A stretch of 64,000 bases of DNA, taken from NCBI RefSeq assembly GCF_940670685.1, contig NZ_OW711693.1:2108001-2172000 (forward strand). Reading direction: 5' to 3'. Of the stretch, positions 8,936-18,156 are shown in pieces. A program made the translations under genes and the position numbers. The DNA comes from Anaeropeptidivorans aminofermentans. GTDB lineage: Bacteria > Bacillota > Clostridia > Lachnospirales > UBA5962. Positions within the stretch are counted from its first letter, which is position 1, and the number at the start of each line of letters is the position of its first letter. A model generated the notes under the pieces. That model was given only the letters and a program-made list of their open reading frames with translations, was not told the origin of the DNA and searched no databases.

Positions 8936-9844
8936 TTAATCACCTATTATTCTGACTTCAGGCTCCAGCATAACATTAAATTTATCATAAACTGTTTTTT
9001 TAACATGTTCAATAAGTAAAAGCACGTCTTTACAAGTGGCATTGCCTGTGTTTACCACAAACCCACAGTGTTTTTCGGAAACCATTGCACCTCCGATGGA
9101 ATATCCTCTAAGGCCGCTTTCCATAATGAGCTTTCCGGCAAAATTACCTTCGGGCCTTTTAAATGTGCTTCCTGCACTGGGCATCTCAAGAGGCTGTTTT
9201 TCTTTTCTCTGGCTGTTAAGTTCATACATTTTACTTTTTATTTCTTCTTTATTGCCTTTTTTCAATTGAAGCTTTGCAGAAAGCACAATAAAGCCTTCCT
9301 TTTCTGCATTGGAGCTTCTATATTGAAAGCCCATTTCATTATTGTCTAATGTTCTTATATTACCATCTTTATCGAGAATATCTGCGGAAAGAACAATGTC
9401 CTTCATTTCTCCGCCGTAAGCCCCGGCATTCATATATACAGCTCCCCCCAACGCTCCGGGAATACCGGAAGCAAACTCCATTCCTGAAAGGCTGTTGTTT
9501 AGAGCAATATTTGCTATAGAGGAAAGAAGCGCTCCTGATTGAGCATTAATTGTATTTTCATTTTCAAGATACACTTGATTAAATTTATTAAAAATATTTA
9601 TAATAACCCCATTATATCCCTTATCGGAAAAGAGGATATTGGTTCCATTTCCAAGAATATAGTATGGAAATTCATTTTCTCTGCAAACCTTCAGCGCATC
9701 TGCAATATCTGAAACAGATTCAGGCATAAAAAACACCTTTGCATCCCCCCCTATTTTAAAAGAGGTATGGTTTTTCAGAGGTTCGTTTATTAAAAATAGT
9801 TCCCTTTTGAAGTTTTCACTAAAAACATCAATAATATCTTTCAA
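8936..9844 (-). CDS. murB: UDP-N-acetylenolpyruvoylglucosamine reductase MurB
   Basis: MurB reduces UDP-GlcNAc-enolpyruvate to UDP-MurNAc with FAD and NADPH, in the second committed step of peptidoglycan synthesis. The reading frame is open to an ATG at 9934, but a strong AAAGGAG lies eight bases before a TTG at 9844, giving a 302-residue protein of normal family length, so I prefer the TTG. FAD-binding motifs [11 protein letters not shown] and [12 protein letters not shown] are seen, as are the catalytic region FQYRSS and [12 protein letters not shown], and the C-terminal LEPEVRIIG typical of type II MurB. It lies one base before rapZ, so the genes are probably translationally coupled. Confidence 0.94.
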   Translation of the reverse strand: MKDIIDVFSENFKRELFLINEPLKNHTSFKIGGDAKVFFMPESVSDIADALKVCRENEFPYYILGNGTNILFSDKGYNGVIINIFNKFNQVYLENENTINAQSGALLSSIANIALNNSLSGMEFASGIPGALGGAVYMNAGAYGGEMKDIVLSADILDKDGNIRTLDNNEMGFQYRSSNAEKEGFIVLSAKLQLKKGNKEEIKSKMYELNSQRKEKQPLEMPSAGSTFKRPEGNFAGKLIMESGLRGYSIGGAMVSEKHCGFVVNTGNATCKDVLLLIEHVKKTVYDKFNVMLEPEVRIIGD

Positions 9845-10049
9845 GGCATATACTCCTTTATAATACGAGAGCATTTTATAGCTGCTCTTATGGCACGGCG
9901 GTATTTGCTGTTTATTAAATTGAATTTCTTTCATAAGTACCTTTAAATTATATGCTTTAAATAAAATTTTAATTAATACTGCCGGACTTTTATATCAAAG
10001 CTTTGGCAGAAGCTTATAGTTTAATTTTAATCTAAGCCTTTTGGCGGTT

Positions 10050-10544
10050 TTAACTGTCAGCTTTATATTGTTCTAAATACTCGGTTAAAAAAGTTCTTTG
10101 ATCATAAGGCAGGTCTTCCGGAAAATCATTAACACCAAAGAAGCCATAATCAGATATCTCCTCGCTTTTGGAAAATTTGCCGTCGGAAATATATCCGCCA
10201 AAATATATATTAATACTGGCAGGATTATCTGCATACTCTGTTTTAATGATTTTATTTATTTTTACTATAAGTTTGGTTTCTTCAAATATTTCTCTTATAA
10301 TGCCTTGTTGCGGTTCTTCCGCATTTAACCAGCCGCCGGGCATACCCCAGGGCCTGGTTCTATAGGTATGCTTTAACAGCAAAACCTTATTGTGTTCATT
10401 CACTATAACGCCAATTACGCCCACAAGAAAGCGCTGATTGCCAAACCAAATTATAGCCTTCTTCAATTTTTTAGGTAAAGGTAATTTCTTATACATTTGC
10501 ATAAGTAATTTATCCGGTAATATTTTAATTAACTTCCGTAACAC
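10050..10544 (-). CDS. Nudix hydrolase
   Basis: This Nudix-family phosphohydrolase is about 164 residues long. The Nudix box GX5EX7REUXEEXGU starts at the GG of MPGGWLNAEE and ends at REIFEETKL; the last Gly of the consensus is replaced. The start is GTG at 10544 behind GGTAGGA. It lies between hprK and murB on the same strand. In Bacillus a Nudix gene (yvcI) also heads the rapZ-whiA-crh cluster, so its position may be ancestral. The N-terminal 35 residues are basic and helix-like. The substrate cannot be assigned; a nucleoside diphosphate derivative is the usual case. Confidence 0.85.
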   Translation of the reverse strand: MLRKLIKILPDKLLMQMYKKLPLPKKLKKAIIWFGNQRFLVGVIGVIVNEHNKVLLLKHTYRTRPWGMPGGWLNAEEPQQGIIREIFEETKLIVKINKIIKTEYADNPASINIYFGGYISDGKFSKSEEISDYGFFGVNDFPEDLPYDQRTFLTEYLEQYKADS

Positions 10545-10612
10545 TTATTCCTACCTTCCTAAACGAGTAAAATGACCACCCTCAGCTGTTATGAATATCT
10601 GCCTAAAGTATT

Positions 10613-11533
10613 TTAATTGCTCATATTATCCATAATCCTTTGATTCAGCACCTGAACGGCATTATATCCCATTTTCTTCTGCCTGTGATTCACTGCCGCA
10701 GATTCACATATAATGGCAAGGTTTCTTCCTGGCCTGATGGGAATCGCGTGGCAAACGACCCTGTTTCCCAAAATTTCTATATATTCTTCACTAAGGCCAA
10801 GCCTGTCGTATTCTTTCTTGTCGTCCCATACTTCAAGCTTTATAACCAAATCTATATTCTGGGTAGACTTTACAGACTCAACACCAAACATTTGCCTTAC
10901 ATCAATGATGCCTATTCCCCTAAGCTCTATAAAATATCTTATAACCTCGGGGCATGTGCCTATTAATGTCTGGGCGGAAACCTTTTTAACCTCTACGGCG
11001 TCATCTGCTACAAGCCGGTGGCCTCTTTTAATAAGCTCAAGGGCGGCTTCGGATTTTCCTATTCCGCTTTCTCCCATGATTAATACGCCTTCGCCGTAAA
11101 TATCCACGAGAACTCCATGTAATGTAACCTGAGGCGCAAGCTTAACTTTAAGCCATTTAATAACCTCCCCCATAAACTCTGTCGTTGAGGTGGTGTTTCC
11201 AAATATGGGCACCTGATATATTTCCGCATAAACAAGCATTTCGGGAAAAGGTTCCATATCCCTGCATATGACGAGGCAGGGTATTTTATATTCAAATATT
11301 TTTTTAAGCCTTTCCTGCCTTTGAGCAAGATCCAGCTTTTCTAAGTAGGCATATTCCACAAGACCGATAATCTGAATCCTGTCGGAATCAAAATAATCGA
11401 AAAACCCCGAAAGCTGTAAAGCAGGGCGGTTTATTTCAGGGTGGGAAAGGGAAATTCCTGAAATATCTATATTAGGAGTCCATTCTTTTAAATTGAACTC
11501 TTCTTTTAATTGTTCAAGGGCAACTGTAGCCAT
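10613..11533 (-). CDS. hprK: HPr kinase/phosphorylase
   Basis: HprK phosphorylates and dephosphorylates the regulatory serine of HPr and Crh in response to fructose-1,6-bisphosphate and phosphate, setting carbon catabolite repression. The product has 306 residues. Walker A is GESGIGKS with K160, the catalytic-region His is H139 in TLHG, and the HPrK family signature LRGIGIIDV is at 204-212. The start ATG follows TTGGAGGAA. With the Crh-like protein encoded downstream, the window holds both the kinase and one substrate that can only be serine-phosphorylated. Spacing to the Nudix gene is about 70 bp. Confidence 0.97.
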   Translation of the reverse strand: MATVALEQLKEEFNLKEWTPNIDISGISLSHPEINRPALQLSGFFDYFDSDRIQIIGLVEYAYLEKLDLAQRQERLKKIFEYKIPCLVICRDMEPFPEMLVYAEIYQVPIFGNTTSTTEFMGEVIKWLKVKLAPQVTLHGVLVDIYGEGVLIMGESGIGKSEAALELIKRGHRLVADDAVEVKKVSAQTLIGTCPEVIRYFIELRGIGIIDVRQMFGVESVKSTQNIDLVIKLEVWDDKKEYDRLGLSEEYIEILGNRVVCHAIPIRPGRNLAIICESAAVNHRQKKMGYNAVQVLNQRIMDNMSN

Positions 11534-11610
11534 ATATGTTCCTCCAAAGTGTTATAGTAAGCCAAGTTCAAAACAGTTTAAGCTGTTTCAACCTGACGCC
11601 CTACATCTTG

Positions 11611-11715
11611 CAGTCAATTTGCTTTTATTCTGCCGTAGATTGTTGGGCGGCGAAAGGCTTAAAATAAAGTGAAAGCAAATTGGCAGCGATATTGTTTCAT
11701 AGCAATTCAAGTATA
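11611..11715 (+). repeat. Family 2 repeat upstream of hprK
   Basis: This copy of about 105 bp belongs to a second repeat family. It begins AGTCAATTTGCTTTTA, has a complementary inner arm GAAAGCAAATTGGCA, and ends TTTCATAGCAATTCAAGTATA. Similar copies lie at 11996-12096, 34325-34430, 47077-47173 and 55771-55869. No ORF is present. With the composite element that follows, it fills the 633 bp spacer between hprK and uvrC. Confidence 0.7.
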
Positions 11716-11811
11716 ATATAAACGATTTTAAAAATTAAAAAGTCTAATTAAGTATATTTAAGCATAATTAAATTTACAGGTCAATCTTTTGGCTGGTATT
11801 TTATAGTAATT

Positions 11812-12139
11812 TCTTATAAAGAAGTAACAAAAACCTATTCACTCATATTCATCGTTACCAAACAAAAAAGTTTGATAATGATAAGAAAACCCTCACTTAA
11901 AAAGATTTGCAGACTTATGCCTGCATCCTTTTCCAAGTTCGCGTAGTATAAAAACACGGATTTCCTTCGGAAACGGTACATTTTTGAATCCTCATACAGT
12001 CAATTTGCTTTTACACCGCCGTAAGTATTTGGCTTTAGGGAACATAAAATCAAAGAAAAGCAAACTGAAAACACTGCTATTTCATATGAATTCAAGAAAC
12101 ATACGGTTTTTGTTACTGTTTCGCTTTAAATTTACTATA
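11812..12139 (+). repeat. Composite family 1 repeat with nested insertions
   Basis: The outer ends are family 1: TATAGTAATTTC then AAAGAAGTAAC at the left, and TACGGTTTTTGTTACTG then AAATTTACTATA at the right. The centre is enlarged from about 139 to 328 bp by two blocks. One, about 11858-11950, is unique and has no recognised origin. The other, about 11996-12096, is a family 2 repeat (AGTCAATTTGC to AATTCAAG). Family 1 sequence continues on both sides of the second block, so it looks like one repeat inserted into another. Confidence 0.75.
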
Positions 12140-12166
12140 TATCTTAATAATAAATTTTACCTGTTT

Positions 12167-14029
12167 TTATTTTAACCTGAAAAAATTATATACGCTTTCA
12201 GCAGCGTTTTTATTCATGCCGTCTGCAGCCGCAAGCTCTTCTAAGCTGGCCGACATAATACCCTCAATAGAACCGAAATGGGCTAAAAGAGCCTTTCTTC
12301 TAACAGGGCCTATACCCGGAATATCATCTAATACGGATTTAATCTGGGCCTTTGCTCTAAGCTTTCTGTGATATTCTATGGCAAAGCGGTGAACCTCGTC
12401 CTGAATCCGCGTAATCAGCTTAAAGCCCTCGCTTGTATAGGGCATAAGGATTTCCTGCCCGTCAAAGAAAAGCCCCCTTGTTCTATGCCTGTCATCTTTT
12501 ATCATTCCGCATACGGGAATATCTATTCCAAGTTCTTTAAGGGCCTTTAATGCGGCTCCTACCTGTCCTTTTCCGCCGTCTATAAATAAAATATCAGGAA
12601 GAGTTGAAAATTTCCCTTCGCTTTCTTGTTCATTGCCTGATGTTTCATTTATATATCTATTGAAACGGCGCCGTATAACTTCTTCTATGCTGGCATAATC
12701 ATTAGGGCCTAAAACACCCTTTATTTTAAACTTTCTGTAATCGCTTCTCTTAGGCTTTCCGCCTTCAAAAACCACCATAGAACCTACGGATTCATAGCCC
12801 TGTATATTTGAAATATCATAGGCTTCTATTCTATGAATATAAATATCTGCATTCAAGGCCTCTTCTATTTCATCAAGAGCACCCCTTGTTCTTTCGTTTT
12901 CTCTTTTAAGCTTGTCTCCAAATTGATTGAGGGTTAAGGAAGCATTTTTATATGCAAGGTTTGCAAGCTTATGTTTAGAACCTTTTTGGGGAACAGTTAT
13001 AGTTACGTGAGTACCTCTGAGGACAGAAAGCCATTCCGTAATAATATCTTTTTCAGAAATATCCGTATCGAGGATTATTTCTCTGGGAATAACAGAGGTC
13101 TCCGAATAAAACTGCTTTAAAAATGCAGTCATGGTTTCTTCCCTTGAAGTATCTAAAACTGTATCCAGCATAAAATGCTCTCTTCCTGTAATTTTTCCTC
13201 CTCTAATAAAGAATATCTGAGCCAAAGCTTCATCTTCTGCCCTTGCAATGGCGATAACATCTTGTTCATCATAAGATGCAGACTCTATTTTCTGGGTTTC
13301 GCTAAGGCTTCTTACGGCATTAATATTATCCCTTACTTCTGCCGCCTTCTCAAATTCAAGATTTTCGGAATATGCTTCCATTTTTTTCTTAAGAGAAGAA
13401 AGAATACCTTCGTATTTTCCGTTTAAAAGCTGCATCGCTTCATTAATATATTTGCCGTAATCCTCCTCGGAAATAAGGCCGTTGCAAGGTGCATCGCACT
13501 GGCCTATATAATGATAGAGGCAGGGCCTTTCCTTATATAGATCCCTTGGGAATTTTTTCTGGCATCTTCTTATGGGCCAAAGCTCATGAATCAGGCCAAT
13601 GGTCTGCTTTATATCTCCGACGTTGGTATAAGGGCCGAAATATTTAGCCTTATCTTTCAGAACCTTACGTACTATATAAATCCTCGGATATTTTTCATTC
13701 AGAGTAACTTTTATATAAGGATAGGTTTTATCGTCCTTTAGGAGAATATTATATTTCGGCTTATTTTCCTTGATAAGATTGTTTTCAAGAATTAAAGCCT
13801 CCATCTCATTATCTACAACGATATATTCAAATTCGGCAATTCGTGAAACCATATTTCTTACTTTAAGGGTTTTTGAGGACGATTCCTGAAAATACTGCCG
13901 TACTCTGCTTCTTAAATTGATGGCTTTCCCTACGTATATAATATACCCGTCTTCATCTTTCATGATATAAACCCCGGGCTTTTGGGGAAGCTTCTTAAGT
14001 TCCTCCGGAATATTGAACAAAATACTCAC
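12167..14029 (-). CDS. uvrC: Excinuclease ABC subunit UvrC
   Basis: UvrC makes both incisions around bulky lesions in nucleotide excision repair with UvrA and UvrB. At 620 residues it is full length. The N-terminal GIY-YIG nuclease reads GVYIMKDEDGYIIYVGKA. A UVR motif near residues 205-235 (LEFEKAAEVRDNI) contacts UvrB. The RNase H-like C-terminal nuclease has IEAYDIS and FIDGGKGQ, and two helix-hairpin-helix motifs end the protein (IPGIGPVRRKALLAHFGS). The start appears to be GTG at 14029, with only a weak GAAAGA before it; TTG three codons on is possible. Transcription is apparently independent of neighbours, which are separated by repeat-filled spacers. Confidence 0.96.
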   Translation of the reverse strand: MSILFNIPEELKKLPQKPGVYIMKDEDGYIIYVGKAINLRSRVRQYFQESSSKTLKVRNMVSRIAEFEYIVVDNEMEALILENNLIKENKPKYNILLKDDKTYPYIKVTLNEKYPRIYIVRKVLKDKAKYFGPYTNVGDIKQTIGLIHELWPIRRCQKKFPRDLYKERPCLYHYIGQCDAPCNGLISEEDYGKYINEAMQLLNGKYEGILSSLKKKMEAYSENLEFEKAAEVRDNINAVRSLSETQKIESASYDEQDVIAIARAEDEALAQIFFIRGGKITGREHFMLDTVLDTSREETMTAFLKQFYSETSVIPREIILDTDISEKDIITEWLSVLRGTHVTITVPQKGSKHKLANLAYKNASLTLNQFGDKLKRENERTRGALDEIEEALNADIYIHRIEAYDISNIQGYESVGSMVVFEGGKPKRSDYRKFKIKGVLGPNDYASIEEVIRRRFNRYINETSGNEQESEGKFSTLPDILFIDGGKGQVGAALKALKELGIDIPVCGMIKDDRHRTRGLFFDGQEILMPYTSEGFKLITRIQDEVHRFAIEYHRKLRAKAQIKSVLDDIPGIGPVRRKALLAHFGSIEGIMSASLEELAAADGMNKNAAESVYNFFRLK

Positions 14030-14067
14030 TCTTTCATAGTTCTTTAAATGTCATATGTATTTTCCAT

Positions 14068-14207
14068 TATAGTCAATTTCTTTTAAAGAAGGAATAAAAA
14101 TCTATCCGCTAATAGACTCGAAAACACGAATTTTCTTTGAAAACGGTACATTTTTAAGTCTATGAGAATATACGGTTTTGTTCCTTTGTCACTTTAAATT
14201 TATTATA
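14068..14207 (+). repeat. Family 1 palindromic repeat upstream of uvrC
   Basis: A 140 bp copy running from TATAGTCAATTTC to AAATTTATTATA, with AAAGAAGGAATAAAAATC, GAAAACGGTACATTTTT and ATACGGTTTTGTTCC inside. It starts about 40 bp upstream of the uvrC start. Confidence 0.78.
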
Positions 14208-14308
14208 AACTTAAGAAAATAAATTTAATTTTAATACTATTCTACTCTTTAACCGGCTGTGAAGTCAAAGCAAATATTTGTTTGTAACCTCATTGTCCAT
14301 ATTTCAAT

Positions 14309-14414
14309 TATAGTAAATAAATTTAAAAAAGGCCAAGTTTATTTACTATAAACTGTAGGAAAACTTATTAAACTTAAAAATAAAAAGACTGTTTTCAAGT
14401 TTAATAAGTATATA
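14309..14414. repeat. Family 4 double-hairpin repeat
   Basis: Two neighbouring palindromes: TATAGTAAATAAATTT with AAGTTTATTTACTATA, then AACTTATTAAACTT with AAGTTTAATAAGT. The same two-hairpin arrangement recurs at 27362-27461 and in part at 44721-44816. It lies in the uvrC to substrate-binding-protein divergent spacer, about 100 bp before the latter's start. No other function is evident. Confidence 0.6.
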
Positions 14415-14509
14415 CGAAATTTTGATTCACCGTCATGCTTAGTAAAGAATATAGTGTAGTATGCTTAACTTAGAAGCTTTTTTTATTAAGATTATTTGGA
14501 GGTCAAAAT

Positions 14510-15520
14510 ATGAAAAAAAACACTGTATACCTGATTTTGCTGATTGTGTTTTCCATCATGGCAATACTTGTTATTACGAGTGTGAAAAAGGAGCAGGAAC
14601 TTACCTTAGTTCGTTTAAATGAAGTTGTTCATTCCATTTTTTATGCTCCCCAGTATGTTGCTTTGGAGAAAGGCTTTTTTGAGGAGGAAGGCCTGGAAAT
14701 AGAATTAAGCGTAGGTCAGGGGGCTGACAAATCCATGGTTGCCCTTATTTCCGGCTCTGCCGATATAGCCCTTATGGGAACCGAAGCCGGCCTATATGTA
14801 TATAACGAAGGAAAAGATGACTACGCCGTGTCTTTTGCTCAACTTACCCAAAGAGCTGGCAATTTTCTTGTGGCAAGAGAAAATTACAGTGATTTTAAAT
14901 GGGACGATGTAAGAGGAAAAACCATTATCGGCGGAAGAGCCGGCGGAATGCCCCAGATGCTTCTTGAATATATCCTTATGCAAAACGGTATAGAGCCCTT
15001 TGTAGATGTAGAAATCGTAAACAATCTTCAATTTACATCTACGGCAGGAGCATTTGTAGGAGGCGTAGGCGACTTTACGGCAGAATTTGAGCCAAGCGCT
15101 TTGGCAATCGAAAAACAGAACGCAGGCCATGTAGTAAAATCTCTTGGTCTGGAAAGCGGATATGTTCCTTATACGGTTTACATGGCACAAAAATCATATA
15201 TGGAGAAAAATCCAGAAATTATACAGAAATTTACAAACGCAATTTATAAAAGTCAATTATGGTGTGCTTCTCACACTTCTGAAGAAATAGCAGAAGTAAT
15301 ACAGCCTTATTTTACTGAAAACACCCTGGAAGATCTTGTGATAATGGTAGAACGCTACAGAGTTCAGGAAACTTGGAAGGATAATCCTGTTTTTGAAGAA
15401 GAGGGACTTAATCTTCTTCAGGATATTATGGAATCAGGAGGCGAGCTTTCTGAAAGAGTGCCTTATGAGGATATTGTAAATACAGAATTTGCTGAAAAGG
15501 CGATTCAAAGTGTTAAATAA
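14510..15520 (+). CDS. ABC-type substrate-binding protein, NMT1/SsuA-like
   Basis: A 336-residue extracytoplasmic solute-binding protein of the NMT1/THI5-like and SsuA group, whose members bind thiamine pyrimidine precursors, sulfonates, nitrate or bicarbonate. Residues 4-24 form a hydrophobic N-terminal segment with no lipobox Cys, so it is probably membrane-anchored or secreted through a signal peptide. The family features YAPQYVALEKGFFEEEGL and ISGSADIALMG are clear. The start ATG follows TTTGGAGGTC. No permease or ATPase gene is adjacent: the gene stands alone between a repeat-filled spacer and its own terminator. No thiamine riboswitch is recognisable upstream, so the ligand remains open. 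Confidence 0.85.
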   Translation: MKKNTVYLILLIVFSIMAILVITSVKKEQELTLVRLNEVVHSIFYAPQYVALEKGFFEEEGLEIELSVGQGADKSMVALISGSADIALMGTEAGLYVYNEGKDDYAVSFAQLTQRAGNFLVARENYSDFKWDDVRGKTIIGGRAGGMPQMLLEYILMQNGIEPFVDVEIVNNLQFTSTAGAFVGGVGDFTAEFEPSALAIEKQNAGHVVKSLGLESGYVPYTVYMAQKSYMEKNPEIIQKFTNAIYKSQLWCASHTSEEIAEVIQPYFTENTLEDLVIMVERYRVQETWKDNPVFEEEGLNLLQDIMESGGELSERVPYEDIVNTEFAEKAIQSVK

Positions 15521-15541
15521 TGGTAAAAGGCTTTATAAACG

Positions 15542-15568
15542 AAAAGCATCTTTTAAAGATGCTTTTTA
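15542..15568 (+). terminator. Terminator after substrate-binding protein gene
   Basis: The stem AAAAGCATCTTT pairs with AAAGATGCTTTT and is followed by a T-rich stretch. It begins 22 bp after the stop codon. The symmetric A/T flanks could also serve the minus-strand kinase gene. Confidence 0.85.
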
Positions 15569-15625
15569 TTTTGACAATACTGCTATTTCATATTTATTCA
15601 AGTATTAATATTAAAATCGTTAATT

Positions 15626-16150
15626 TTATATATTTTTTAGGCTTGAGGATTTTATTATAAATTCTGAAATTTCTTCTATCGTAATATTTTCAGTATTTAT
15701 CATAATCTCTTTTATATTTTCATTAAATGCTTTTAAGCAAACATCTATACGCCGGGCCGCCCAGCCGTTTTCAGAATCTCCCCTCTCTGCAAGCCTTTTT
15801 ATTATGGTATCTCTTTTAGCCCAAAGAATAAAATGCTTTATATCTACGCCGCTATTTCTAAGCCTTCCTATTATTTCATCGTAATATACTTTTCTATAAA
15901 TCGTCATTGGCACAATAACTGTTCCGTCATAATTTTTTTCTATATATTCAAGCATTTTAAAATTAAATTCCCGCCAAAGAGGGATATGCTGAAAATTATC
16001 TTCTTTTTTTATTTTATCAGGAACATTTTGCCTTAAGAAATACCCTGCATTTTCAGGGTCATATAGATAAGAATTTTTTATTCTTTTATTCAGTTCTTCT
16101 GCAACGGTTGTTTTTCCCGAGCCAAATGCTCCGTTTATCCATAATATCAT
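15626..16150 (-). CDS. Small AAA/zeta-like P-loop kinase or ATPase
   Basis: This is a 174-residue P-loop protein. I chose ATG at 16150 (MILWINGAFGSGKT), where AAAGGAG lies ahead, rather than the first ATG of the open frame at 16180. Walker A is GAFGSGKT at residues 7-14. The layout resembles small nucleotide or antibiotic kinases: a P-loop, then a helix, then the basic motif KRLAERGDSENGWAARRI resembling a lid. Related proteins are annotated as AAA family ATPases or TmrB-like tunicamycin-resistance proteins. No partner gene is adjacent; the neighbours are convergent or repeat-separated. The specific substrate is unknown. Confidence 0.7.
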   Translation of the reverse strand: MILWINGAFGSGKTTVAEELNKRIKNSYLYDPENAGYFLRQNVPDKIKKEDNFQHIPLWREFNFKMLEYIEKNYDGTVIVPMTIYRKVYYDEIIGRLRNSGVDIKHFILWAKRDTIIKRLAERGDSENGWAARRIDVCLKAFNENIKEIMINTENITIEEISEFIIKSSSLKNI

Positions 16151-16227
16151 AAAGACTCCTTTCCTTTGGGATAGATTCATTTTTTATCATAATAGCGAAT
16201 AATCCGTTTTAAAGCAACTACCGTAAA

Positions 16228-16365
16228 TATAGTAAATTTCTTATAAGGAAGGAATATACCTATTTACAACAGTCTCAAGAATACGGATTTCCCTTAGAAA
16301 CAGTACATTTCTAAAGCACTGCAGATATATAGGTTTCATTCCCATTTCATTTTGAATTTACTATA
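16228..16365 (+). repeat. Family 1 palindromic repeat
   Basis: A 138 bp copy running from TATAGTAAATTTC to GAATTTACTATA. It is more diverged than most in the middle, but AAGGAAGGAATA, ACGGATTTCCCTT and ACAGTACATTTCT are kept. It is followed directly by a short family 4-like AAACTTATAAACTTG stretch. It fills the spacer between the kinase-like gene and the M20 peptidase. Confidence 0.72.
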
Positions 16366-16432
16366 AACTTGAGAAAAACTTATAAACTTGGAAACAAAAA
16401 GATAACTTTCAATCTTAAGTATAAAGACATAT

Positions 16433-16462
16433 AAAAAGCAGAGGCGTATTTCCTCTGCTTTA
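16433..16462 (-). terminator. Terminator after M20 peptidase gene
   Basis: On the minus strand AAAGCAGAGG pairs with CCTCTGCTTT around a seven-base loop and is followed by Ts. It lies just beyond the amidohydrolase stop codon. Confidence 0.85.
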
Positions 16463-16477
16463 AGTGTGATATTTATT

Positions 16478-17860
16478 TTATTGGGGGATTGGAAGATCTT
16501 TCGGGATAGGGCAGAGATATTCTTTTCCTGCCATGGCTTCGTCAAACTCCTTCTTGGCTCTTTCGTAAATAGAAGGGTCTTCAAGAATTTTAAGACCTGC
16601 TATTGCCATTACTCTTGAAGCGTATATCATTCCCTTTCTTCCTATGGAATGGCCTGATGAAGCTGTAATCTGCCAGCTATGCCCTGCTGCTCCAAGGCCG
16701 TAGCATGCCGTTCCAAACATGATGCCGGGAACGATATGCTGAACATCGCCTACGTCTGTAGAGCCGAAGCCGTCTACATTCTGAATAGGAAGAACCATAT
16801 CGCATATTTCCATATCAGCAGGAATGTTATTTTTTCTGACAAGGCTTTCTTTTACCTCAGGCGTTGCCTTATTAAGCTCTCCTGCAAATTTCTTTTCTTC
16901 TTCTGTGTAGCTGTCGCGGGGAGCTTCATTTAAGGCCTCGTTGATAACCTCAGCAAGCACCTTATTGTTTAAGGTATTGTAGCAGCCGCCTAAATATTCA
17001 ACTTCAAGCTTTGTTTCTGTCATATGGGCGGCGCCTTCGGCTACTTTAATGAGCCTTTTATATGTATCCTCAACTACTTCTCTCTTGGGTGCTCTTACGT
17101 AATACCATACGCAGGCATAATCAGGAACAATATTGGGAGCCGTTCCGCCGTGGGTAATCACATAGTGAATTCTTACGTCTGTTGTCACATGCTCTCTTAA
17201 ATAATTGGCCCCTACATTCATAATTTCAACCGCATCAAGAGCAGATCTTCCGTTATGAGGGTCGCCGCCTGCATGGGCAGTTTTTCCTCTGAAATGGAAT
17301 TTTGCAGTATTAAGACCGTTCATAGTGCCTACATTTACTGCATTTAACCTGTTGGGGTGAAAATGTATGCATAAATCTATATCATCAAAGGCGCCTTCTC
17401 TTGCCATATAGCCTTTGCCTACGAGGATTTCCTCTGCCGGGCAGCCGAAGAATATAATGGTGCCCTTTAAGTTTTTCTGCTCCATTTCTTCTTTCATACC
17501 GATTACGGCGCCCACATGAGCGGTTCCCAGAAGGTTATGGCCGCAGCCGTGACCATAAGACTGGCCTGCGCTTTCTTTCTCTGTGCAAAGCTTCTGGCTC
17601 ATTCCGGGCAAAGCGTCGTACTCTCCCAAAAAGCCTATCACAGGGTGACCTTCTCCATAAGTGGCCTTAATGGCTGTTGGAATTCCTGCCGCTCCTACTT
17701 CTACGTTAAAGCCGGCATTTTTTAAAATTTCGGCGGTAATTTTGCATGCCTCAAATTCTTTAAAAGGCCCCTCCGGGTTTTCCCAAATTTTAATGCTGGC
17801 CTGCTCTAATGTTTCTCTGCTGTTTTCAATAGCCTTTAAAGCAATACTTCCTAAAGACAT
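16478..17860 (-). CDS. M20 family amidohydrolase, AbgB-like
   Basis: A 460-residue metallopeptidase of the M20D group, most like AbgB (p-aminobenzoyl-glutamate hydrolase subunit) and related amide hydrolases. Metal-binding features are GHGCGHNLLGTAH near residue 105 and CPAEE near residue 141. The dimerisation-domain signature GKTAHAGGDPHNGRSA and the C-terminal GFGSTDVGDV and GHSWQITASSGHSIG fit AbgB. The start ATG follows AAGGAGGGATT. A small hypothetical gene lies 16 bp upstream in the same orientation, so the two are probably co-transcribed. No abgA or abgT homologue is adjacent, and the natural substrate is uncertain. Confidence 0.88.
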   Translation of the reverse strand: MSLGSIALKAIENSRETLEQASIKIWENPEGPFKEFEACKITAEILKNAGFNVEVGAAGIPTAIKATYGEGHPVIGFLGEYDALPGMSQKLCTEKESAGQSYGHGCGHNLLGTAHVGAVIGMKEEMEQKNLKGTIIFFGCPAEEILVGKGYMAREGAFDDIDLCIHFHPNRLNAVNVGTMNGLNTAKFHFRGKTAHAGGDPHNGRSALDAVEIMNVGANYLREHVTTDVRIHYVITHGGTAPNIVPDYACVWYYVRAPKREVVEDTYKRLIKVAEGAAHMTETKLEVEYLGGCYNTLNNKVLAEVINEALNEAPRDSYTEEEKKFAGELNKATPEVKESLVRKNNIPADMEICDMVLPIQNVDGFGSTDVGDVQHIVPGIMFGTACYGLGAAGHSWQITASSGHSIGRKGMIYASRVMAIAGLKILEDPSIYERAKKEFDEAMAGKEYLCPIPKDLPIPQ

Positions 17861-17876
17861 AATAATCCCTCCTTAA

Positions 17877-18125
17877 TTAAAATAAAAACTCGTACTCTTC
17901 CCATTCCGCTTCAAGAACATCTGCTGGGAATTTAGGAGTTATTTCTTCTGTTAAAATGACTTCCATTTGAAAATCGTTATATACCTCGCCGTCTATTACG
18001 GCTATTCCTTTTAAATTGAATTTACTGCCGAAACCTTCAACAGTAATTGCTTTAAAAACCATATCTTCAAGAAATACAGTGTTTTTGCCTGTTTTTATAT
18101 CATCTTCAGTAAATTCCAAAATCAT
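17877..18125 (-). CDS. Hypothetical protein, 82 residues
   Basis: I do not recognise a family. The 82-residue acidic protein has alternating hydrophobic and charged residues suggestive of beta strands (TVFLEDMVFKAITVEGF, MEVILTEEITPKF) and ends EWEEYEFLF. The start is well supported by TTGGAGGC before the ATG. It is the upstream partner of the M20 peptidase, 16 bp apart on the same strand, and follows the MATE gene by about 30 bp, so the three may form one transcript. No signal peptide, membrane span or cysteine is present. Confidence 0.7.
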   Translation of the reverse strand: MILEFTEDDIKTGKNTVFLEDMVFKAITVEGFGSKFNLKGIAVIDGEVYNDFQMEVILTEEITPKFPADVLEAEWEEYEFLF

Positions 18126-18156
18126 ATGAAGCCTCCAAAATTAAATATTATATGTA

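Noticed and set aside
14240-14500. Thiamine (TPP) riboswitch upstream of the NMT1-like gene
   Set aside because: The CTGAGA and GGGAAG-type core blocks are missing; the region is a double-hairpin repeat.
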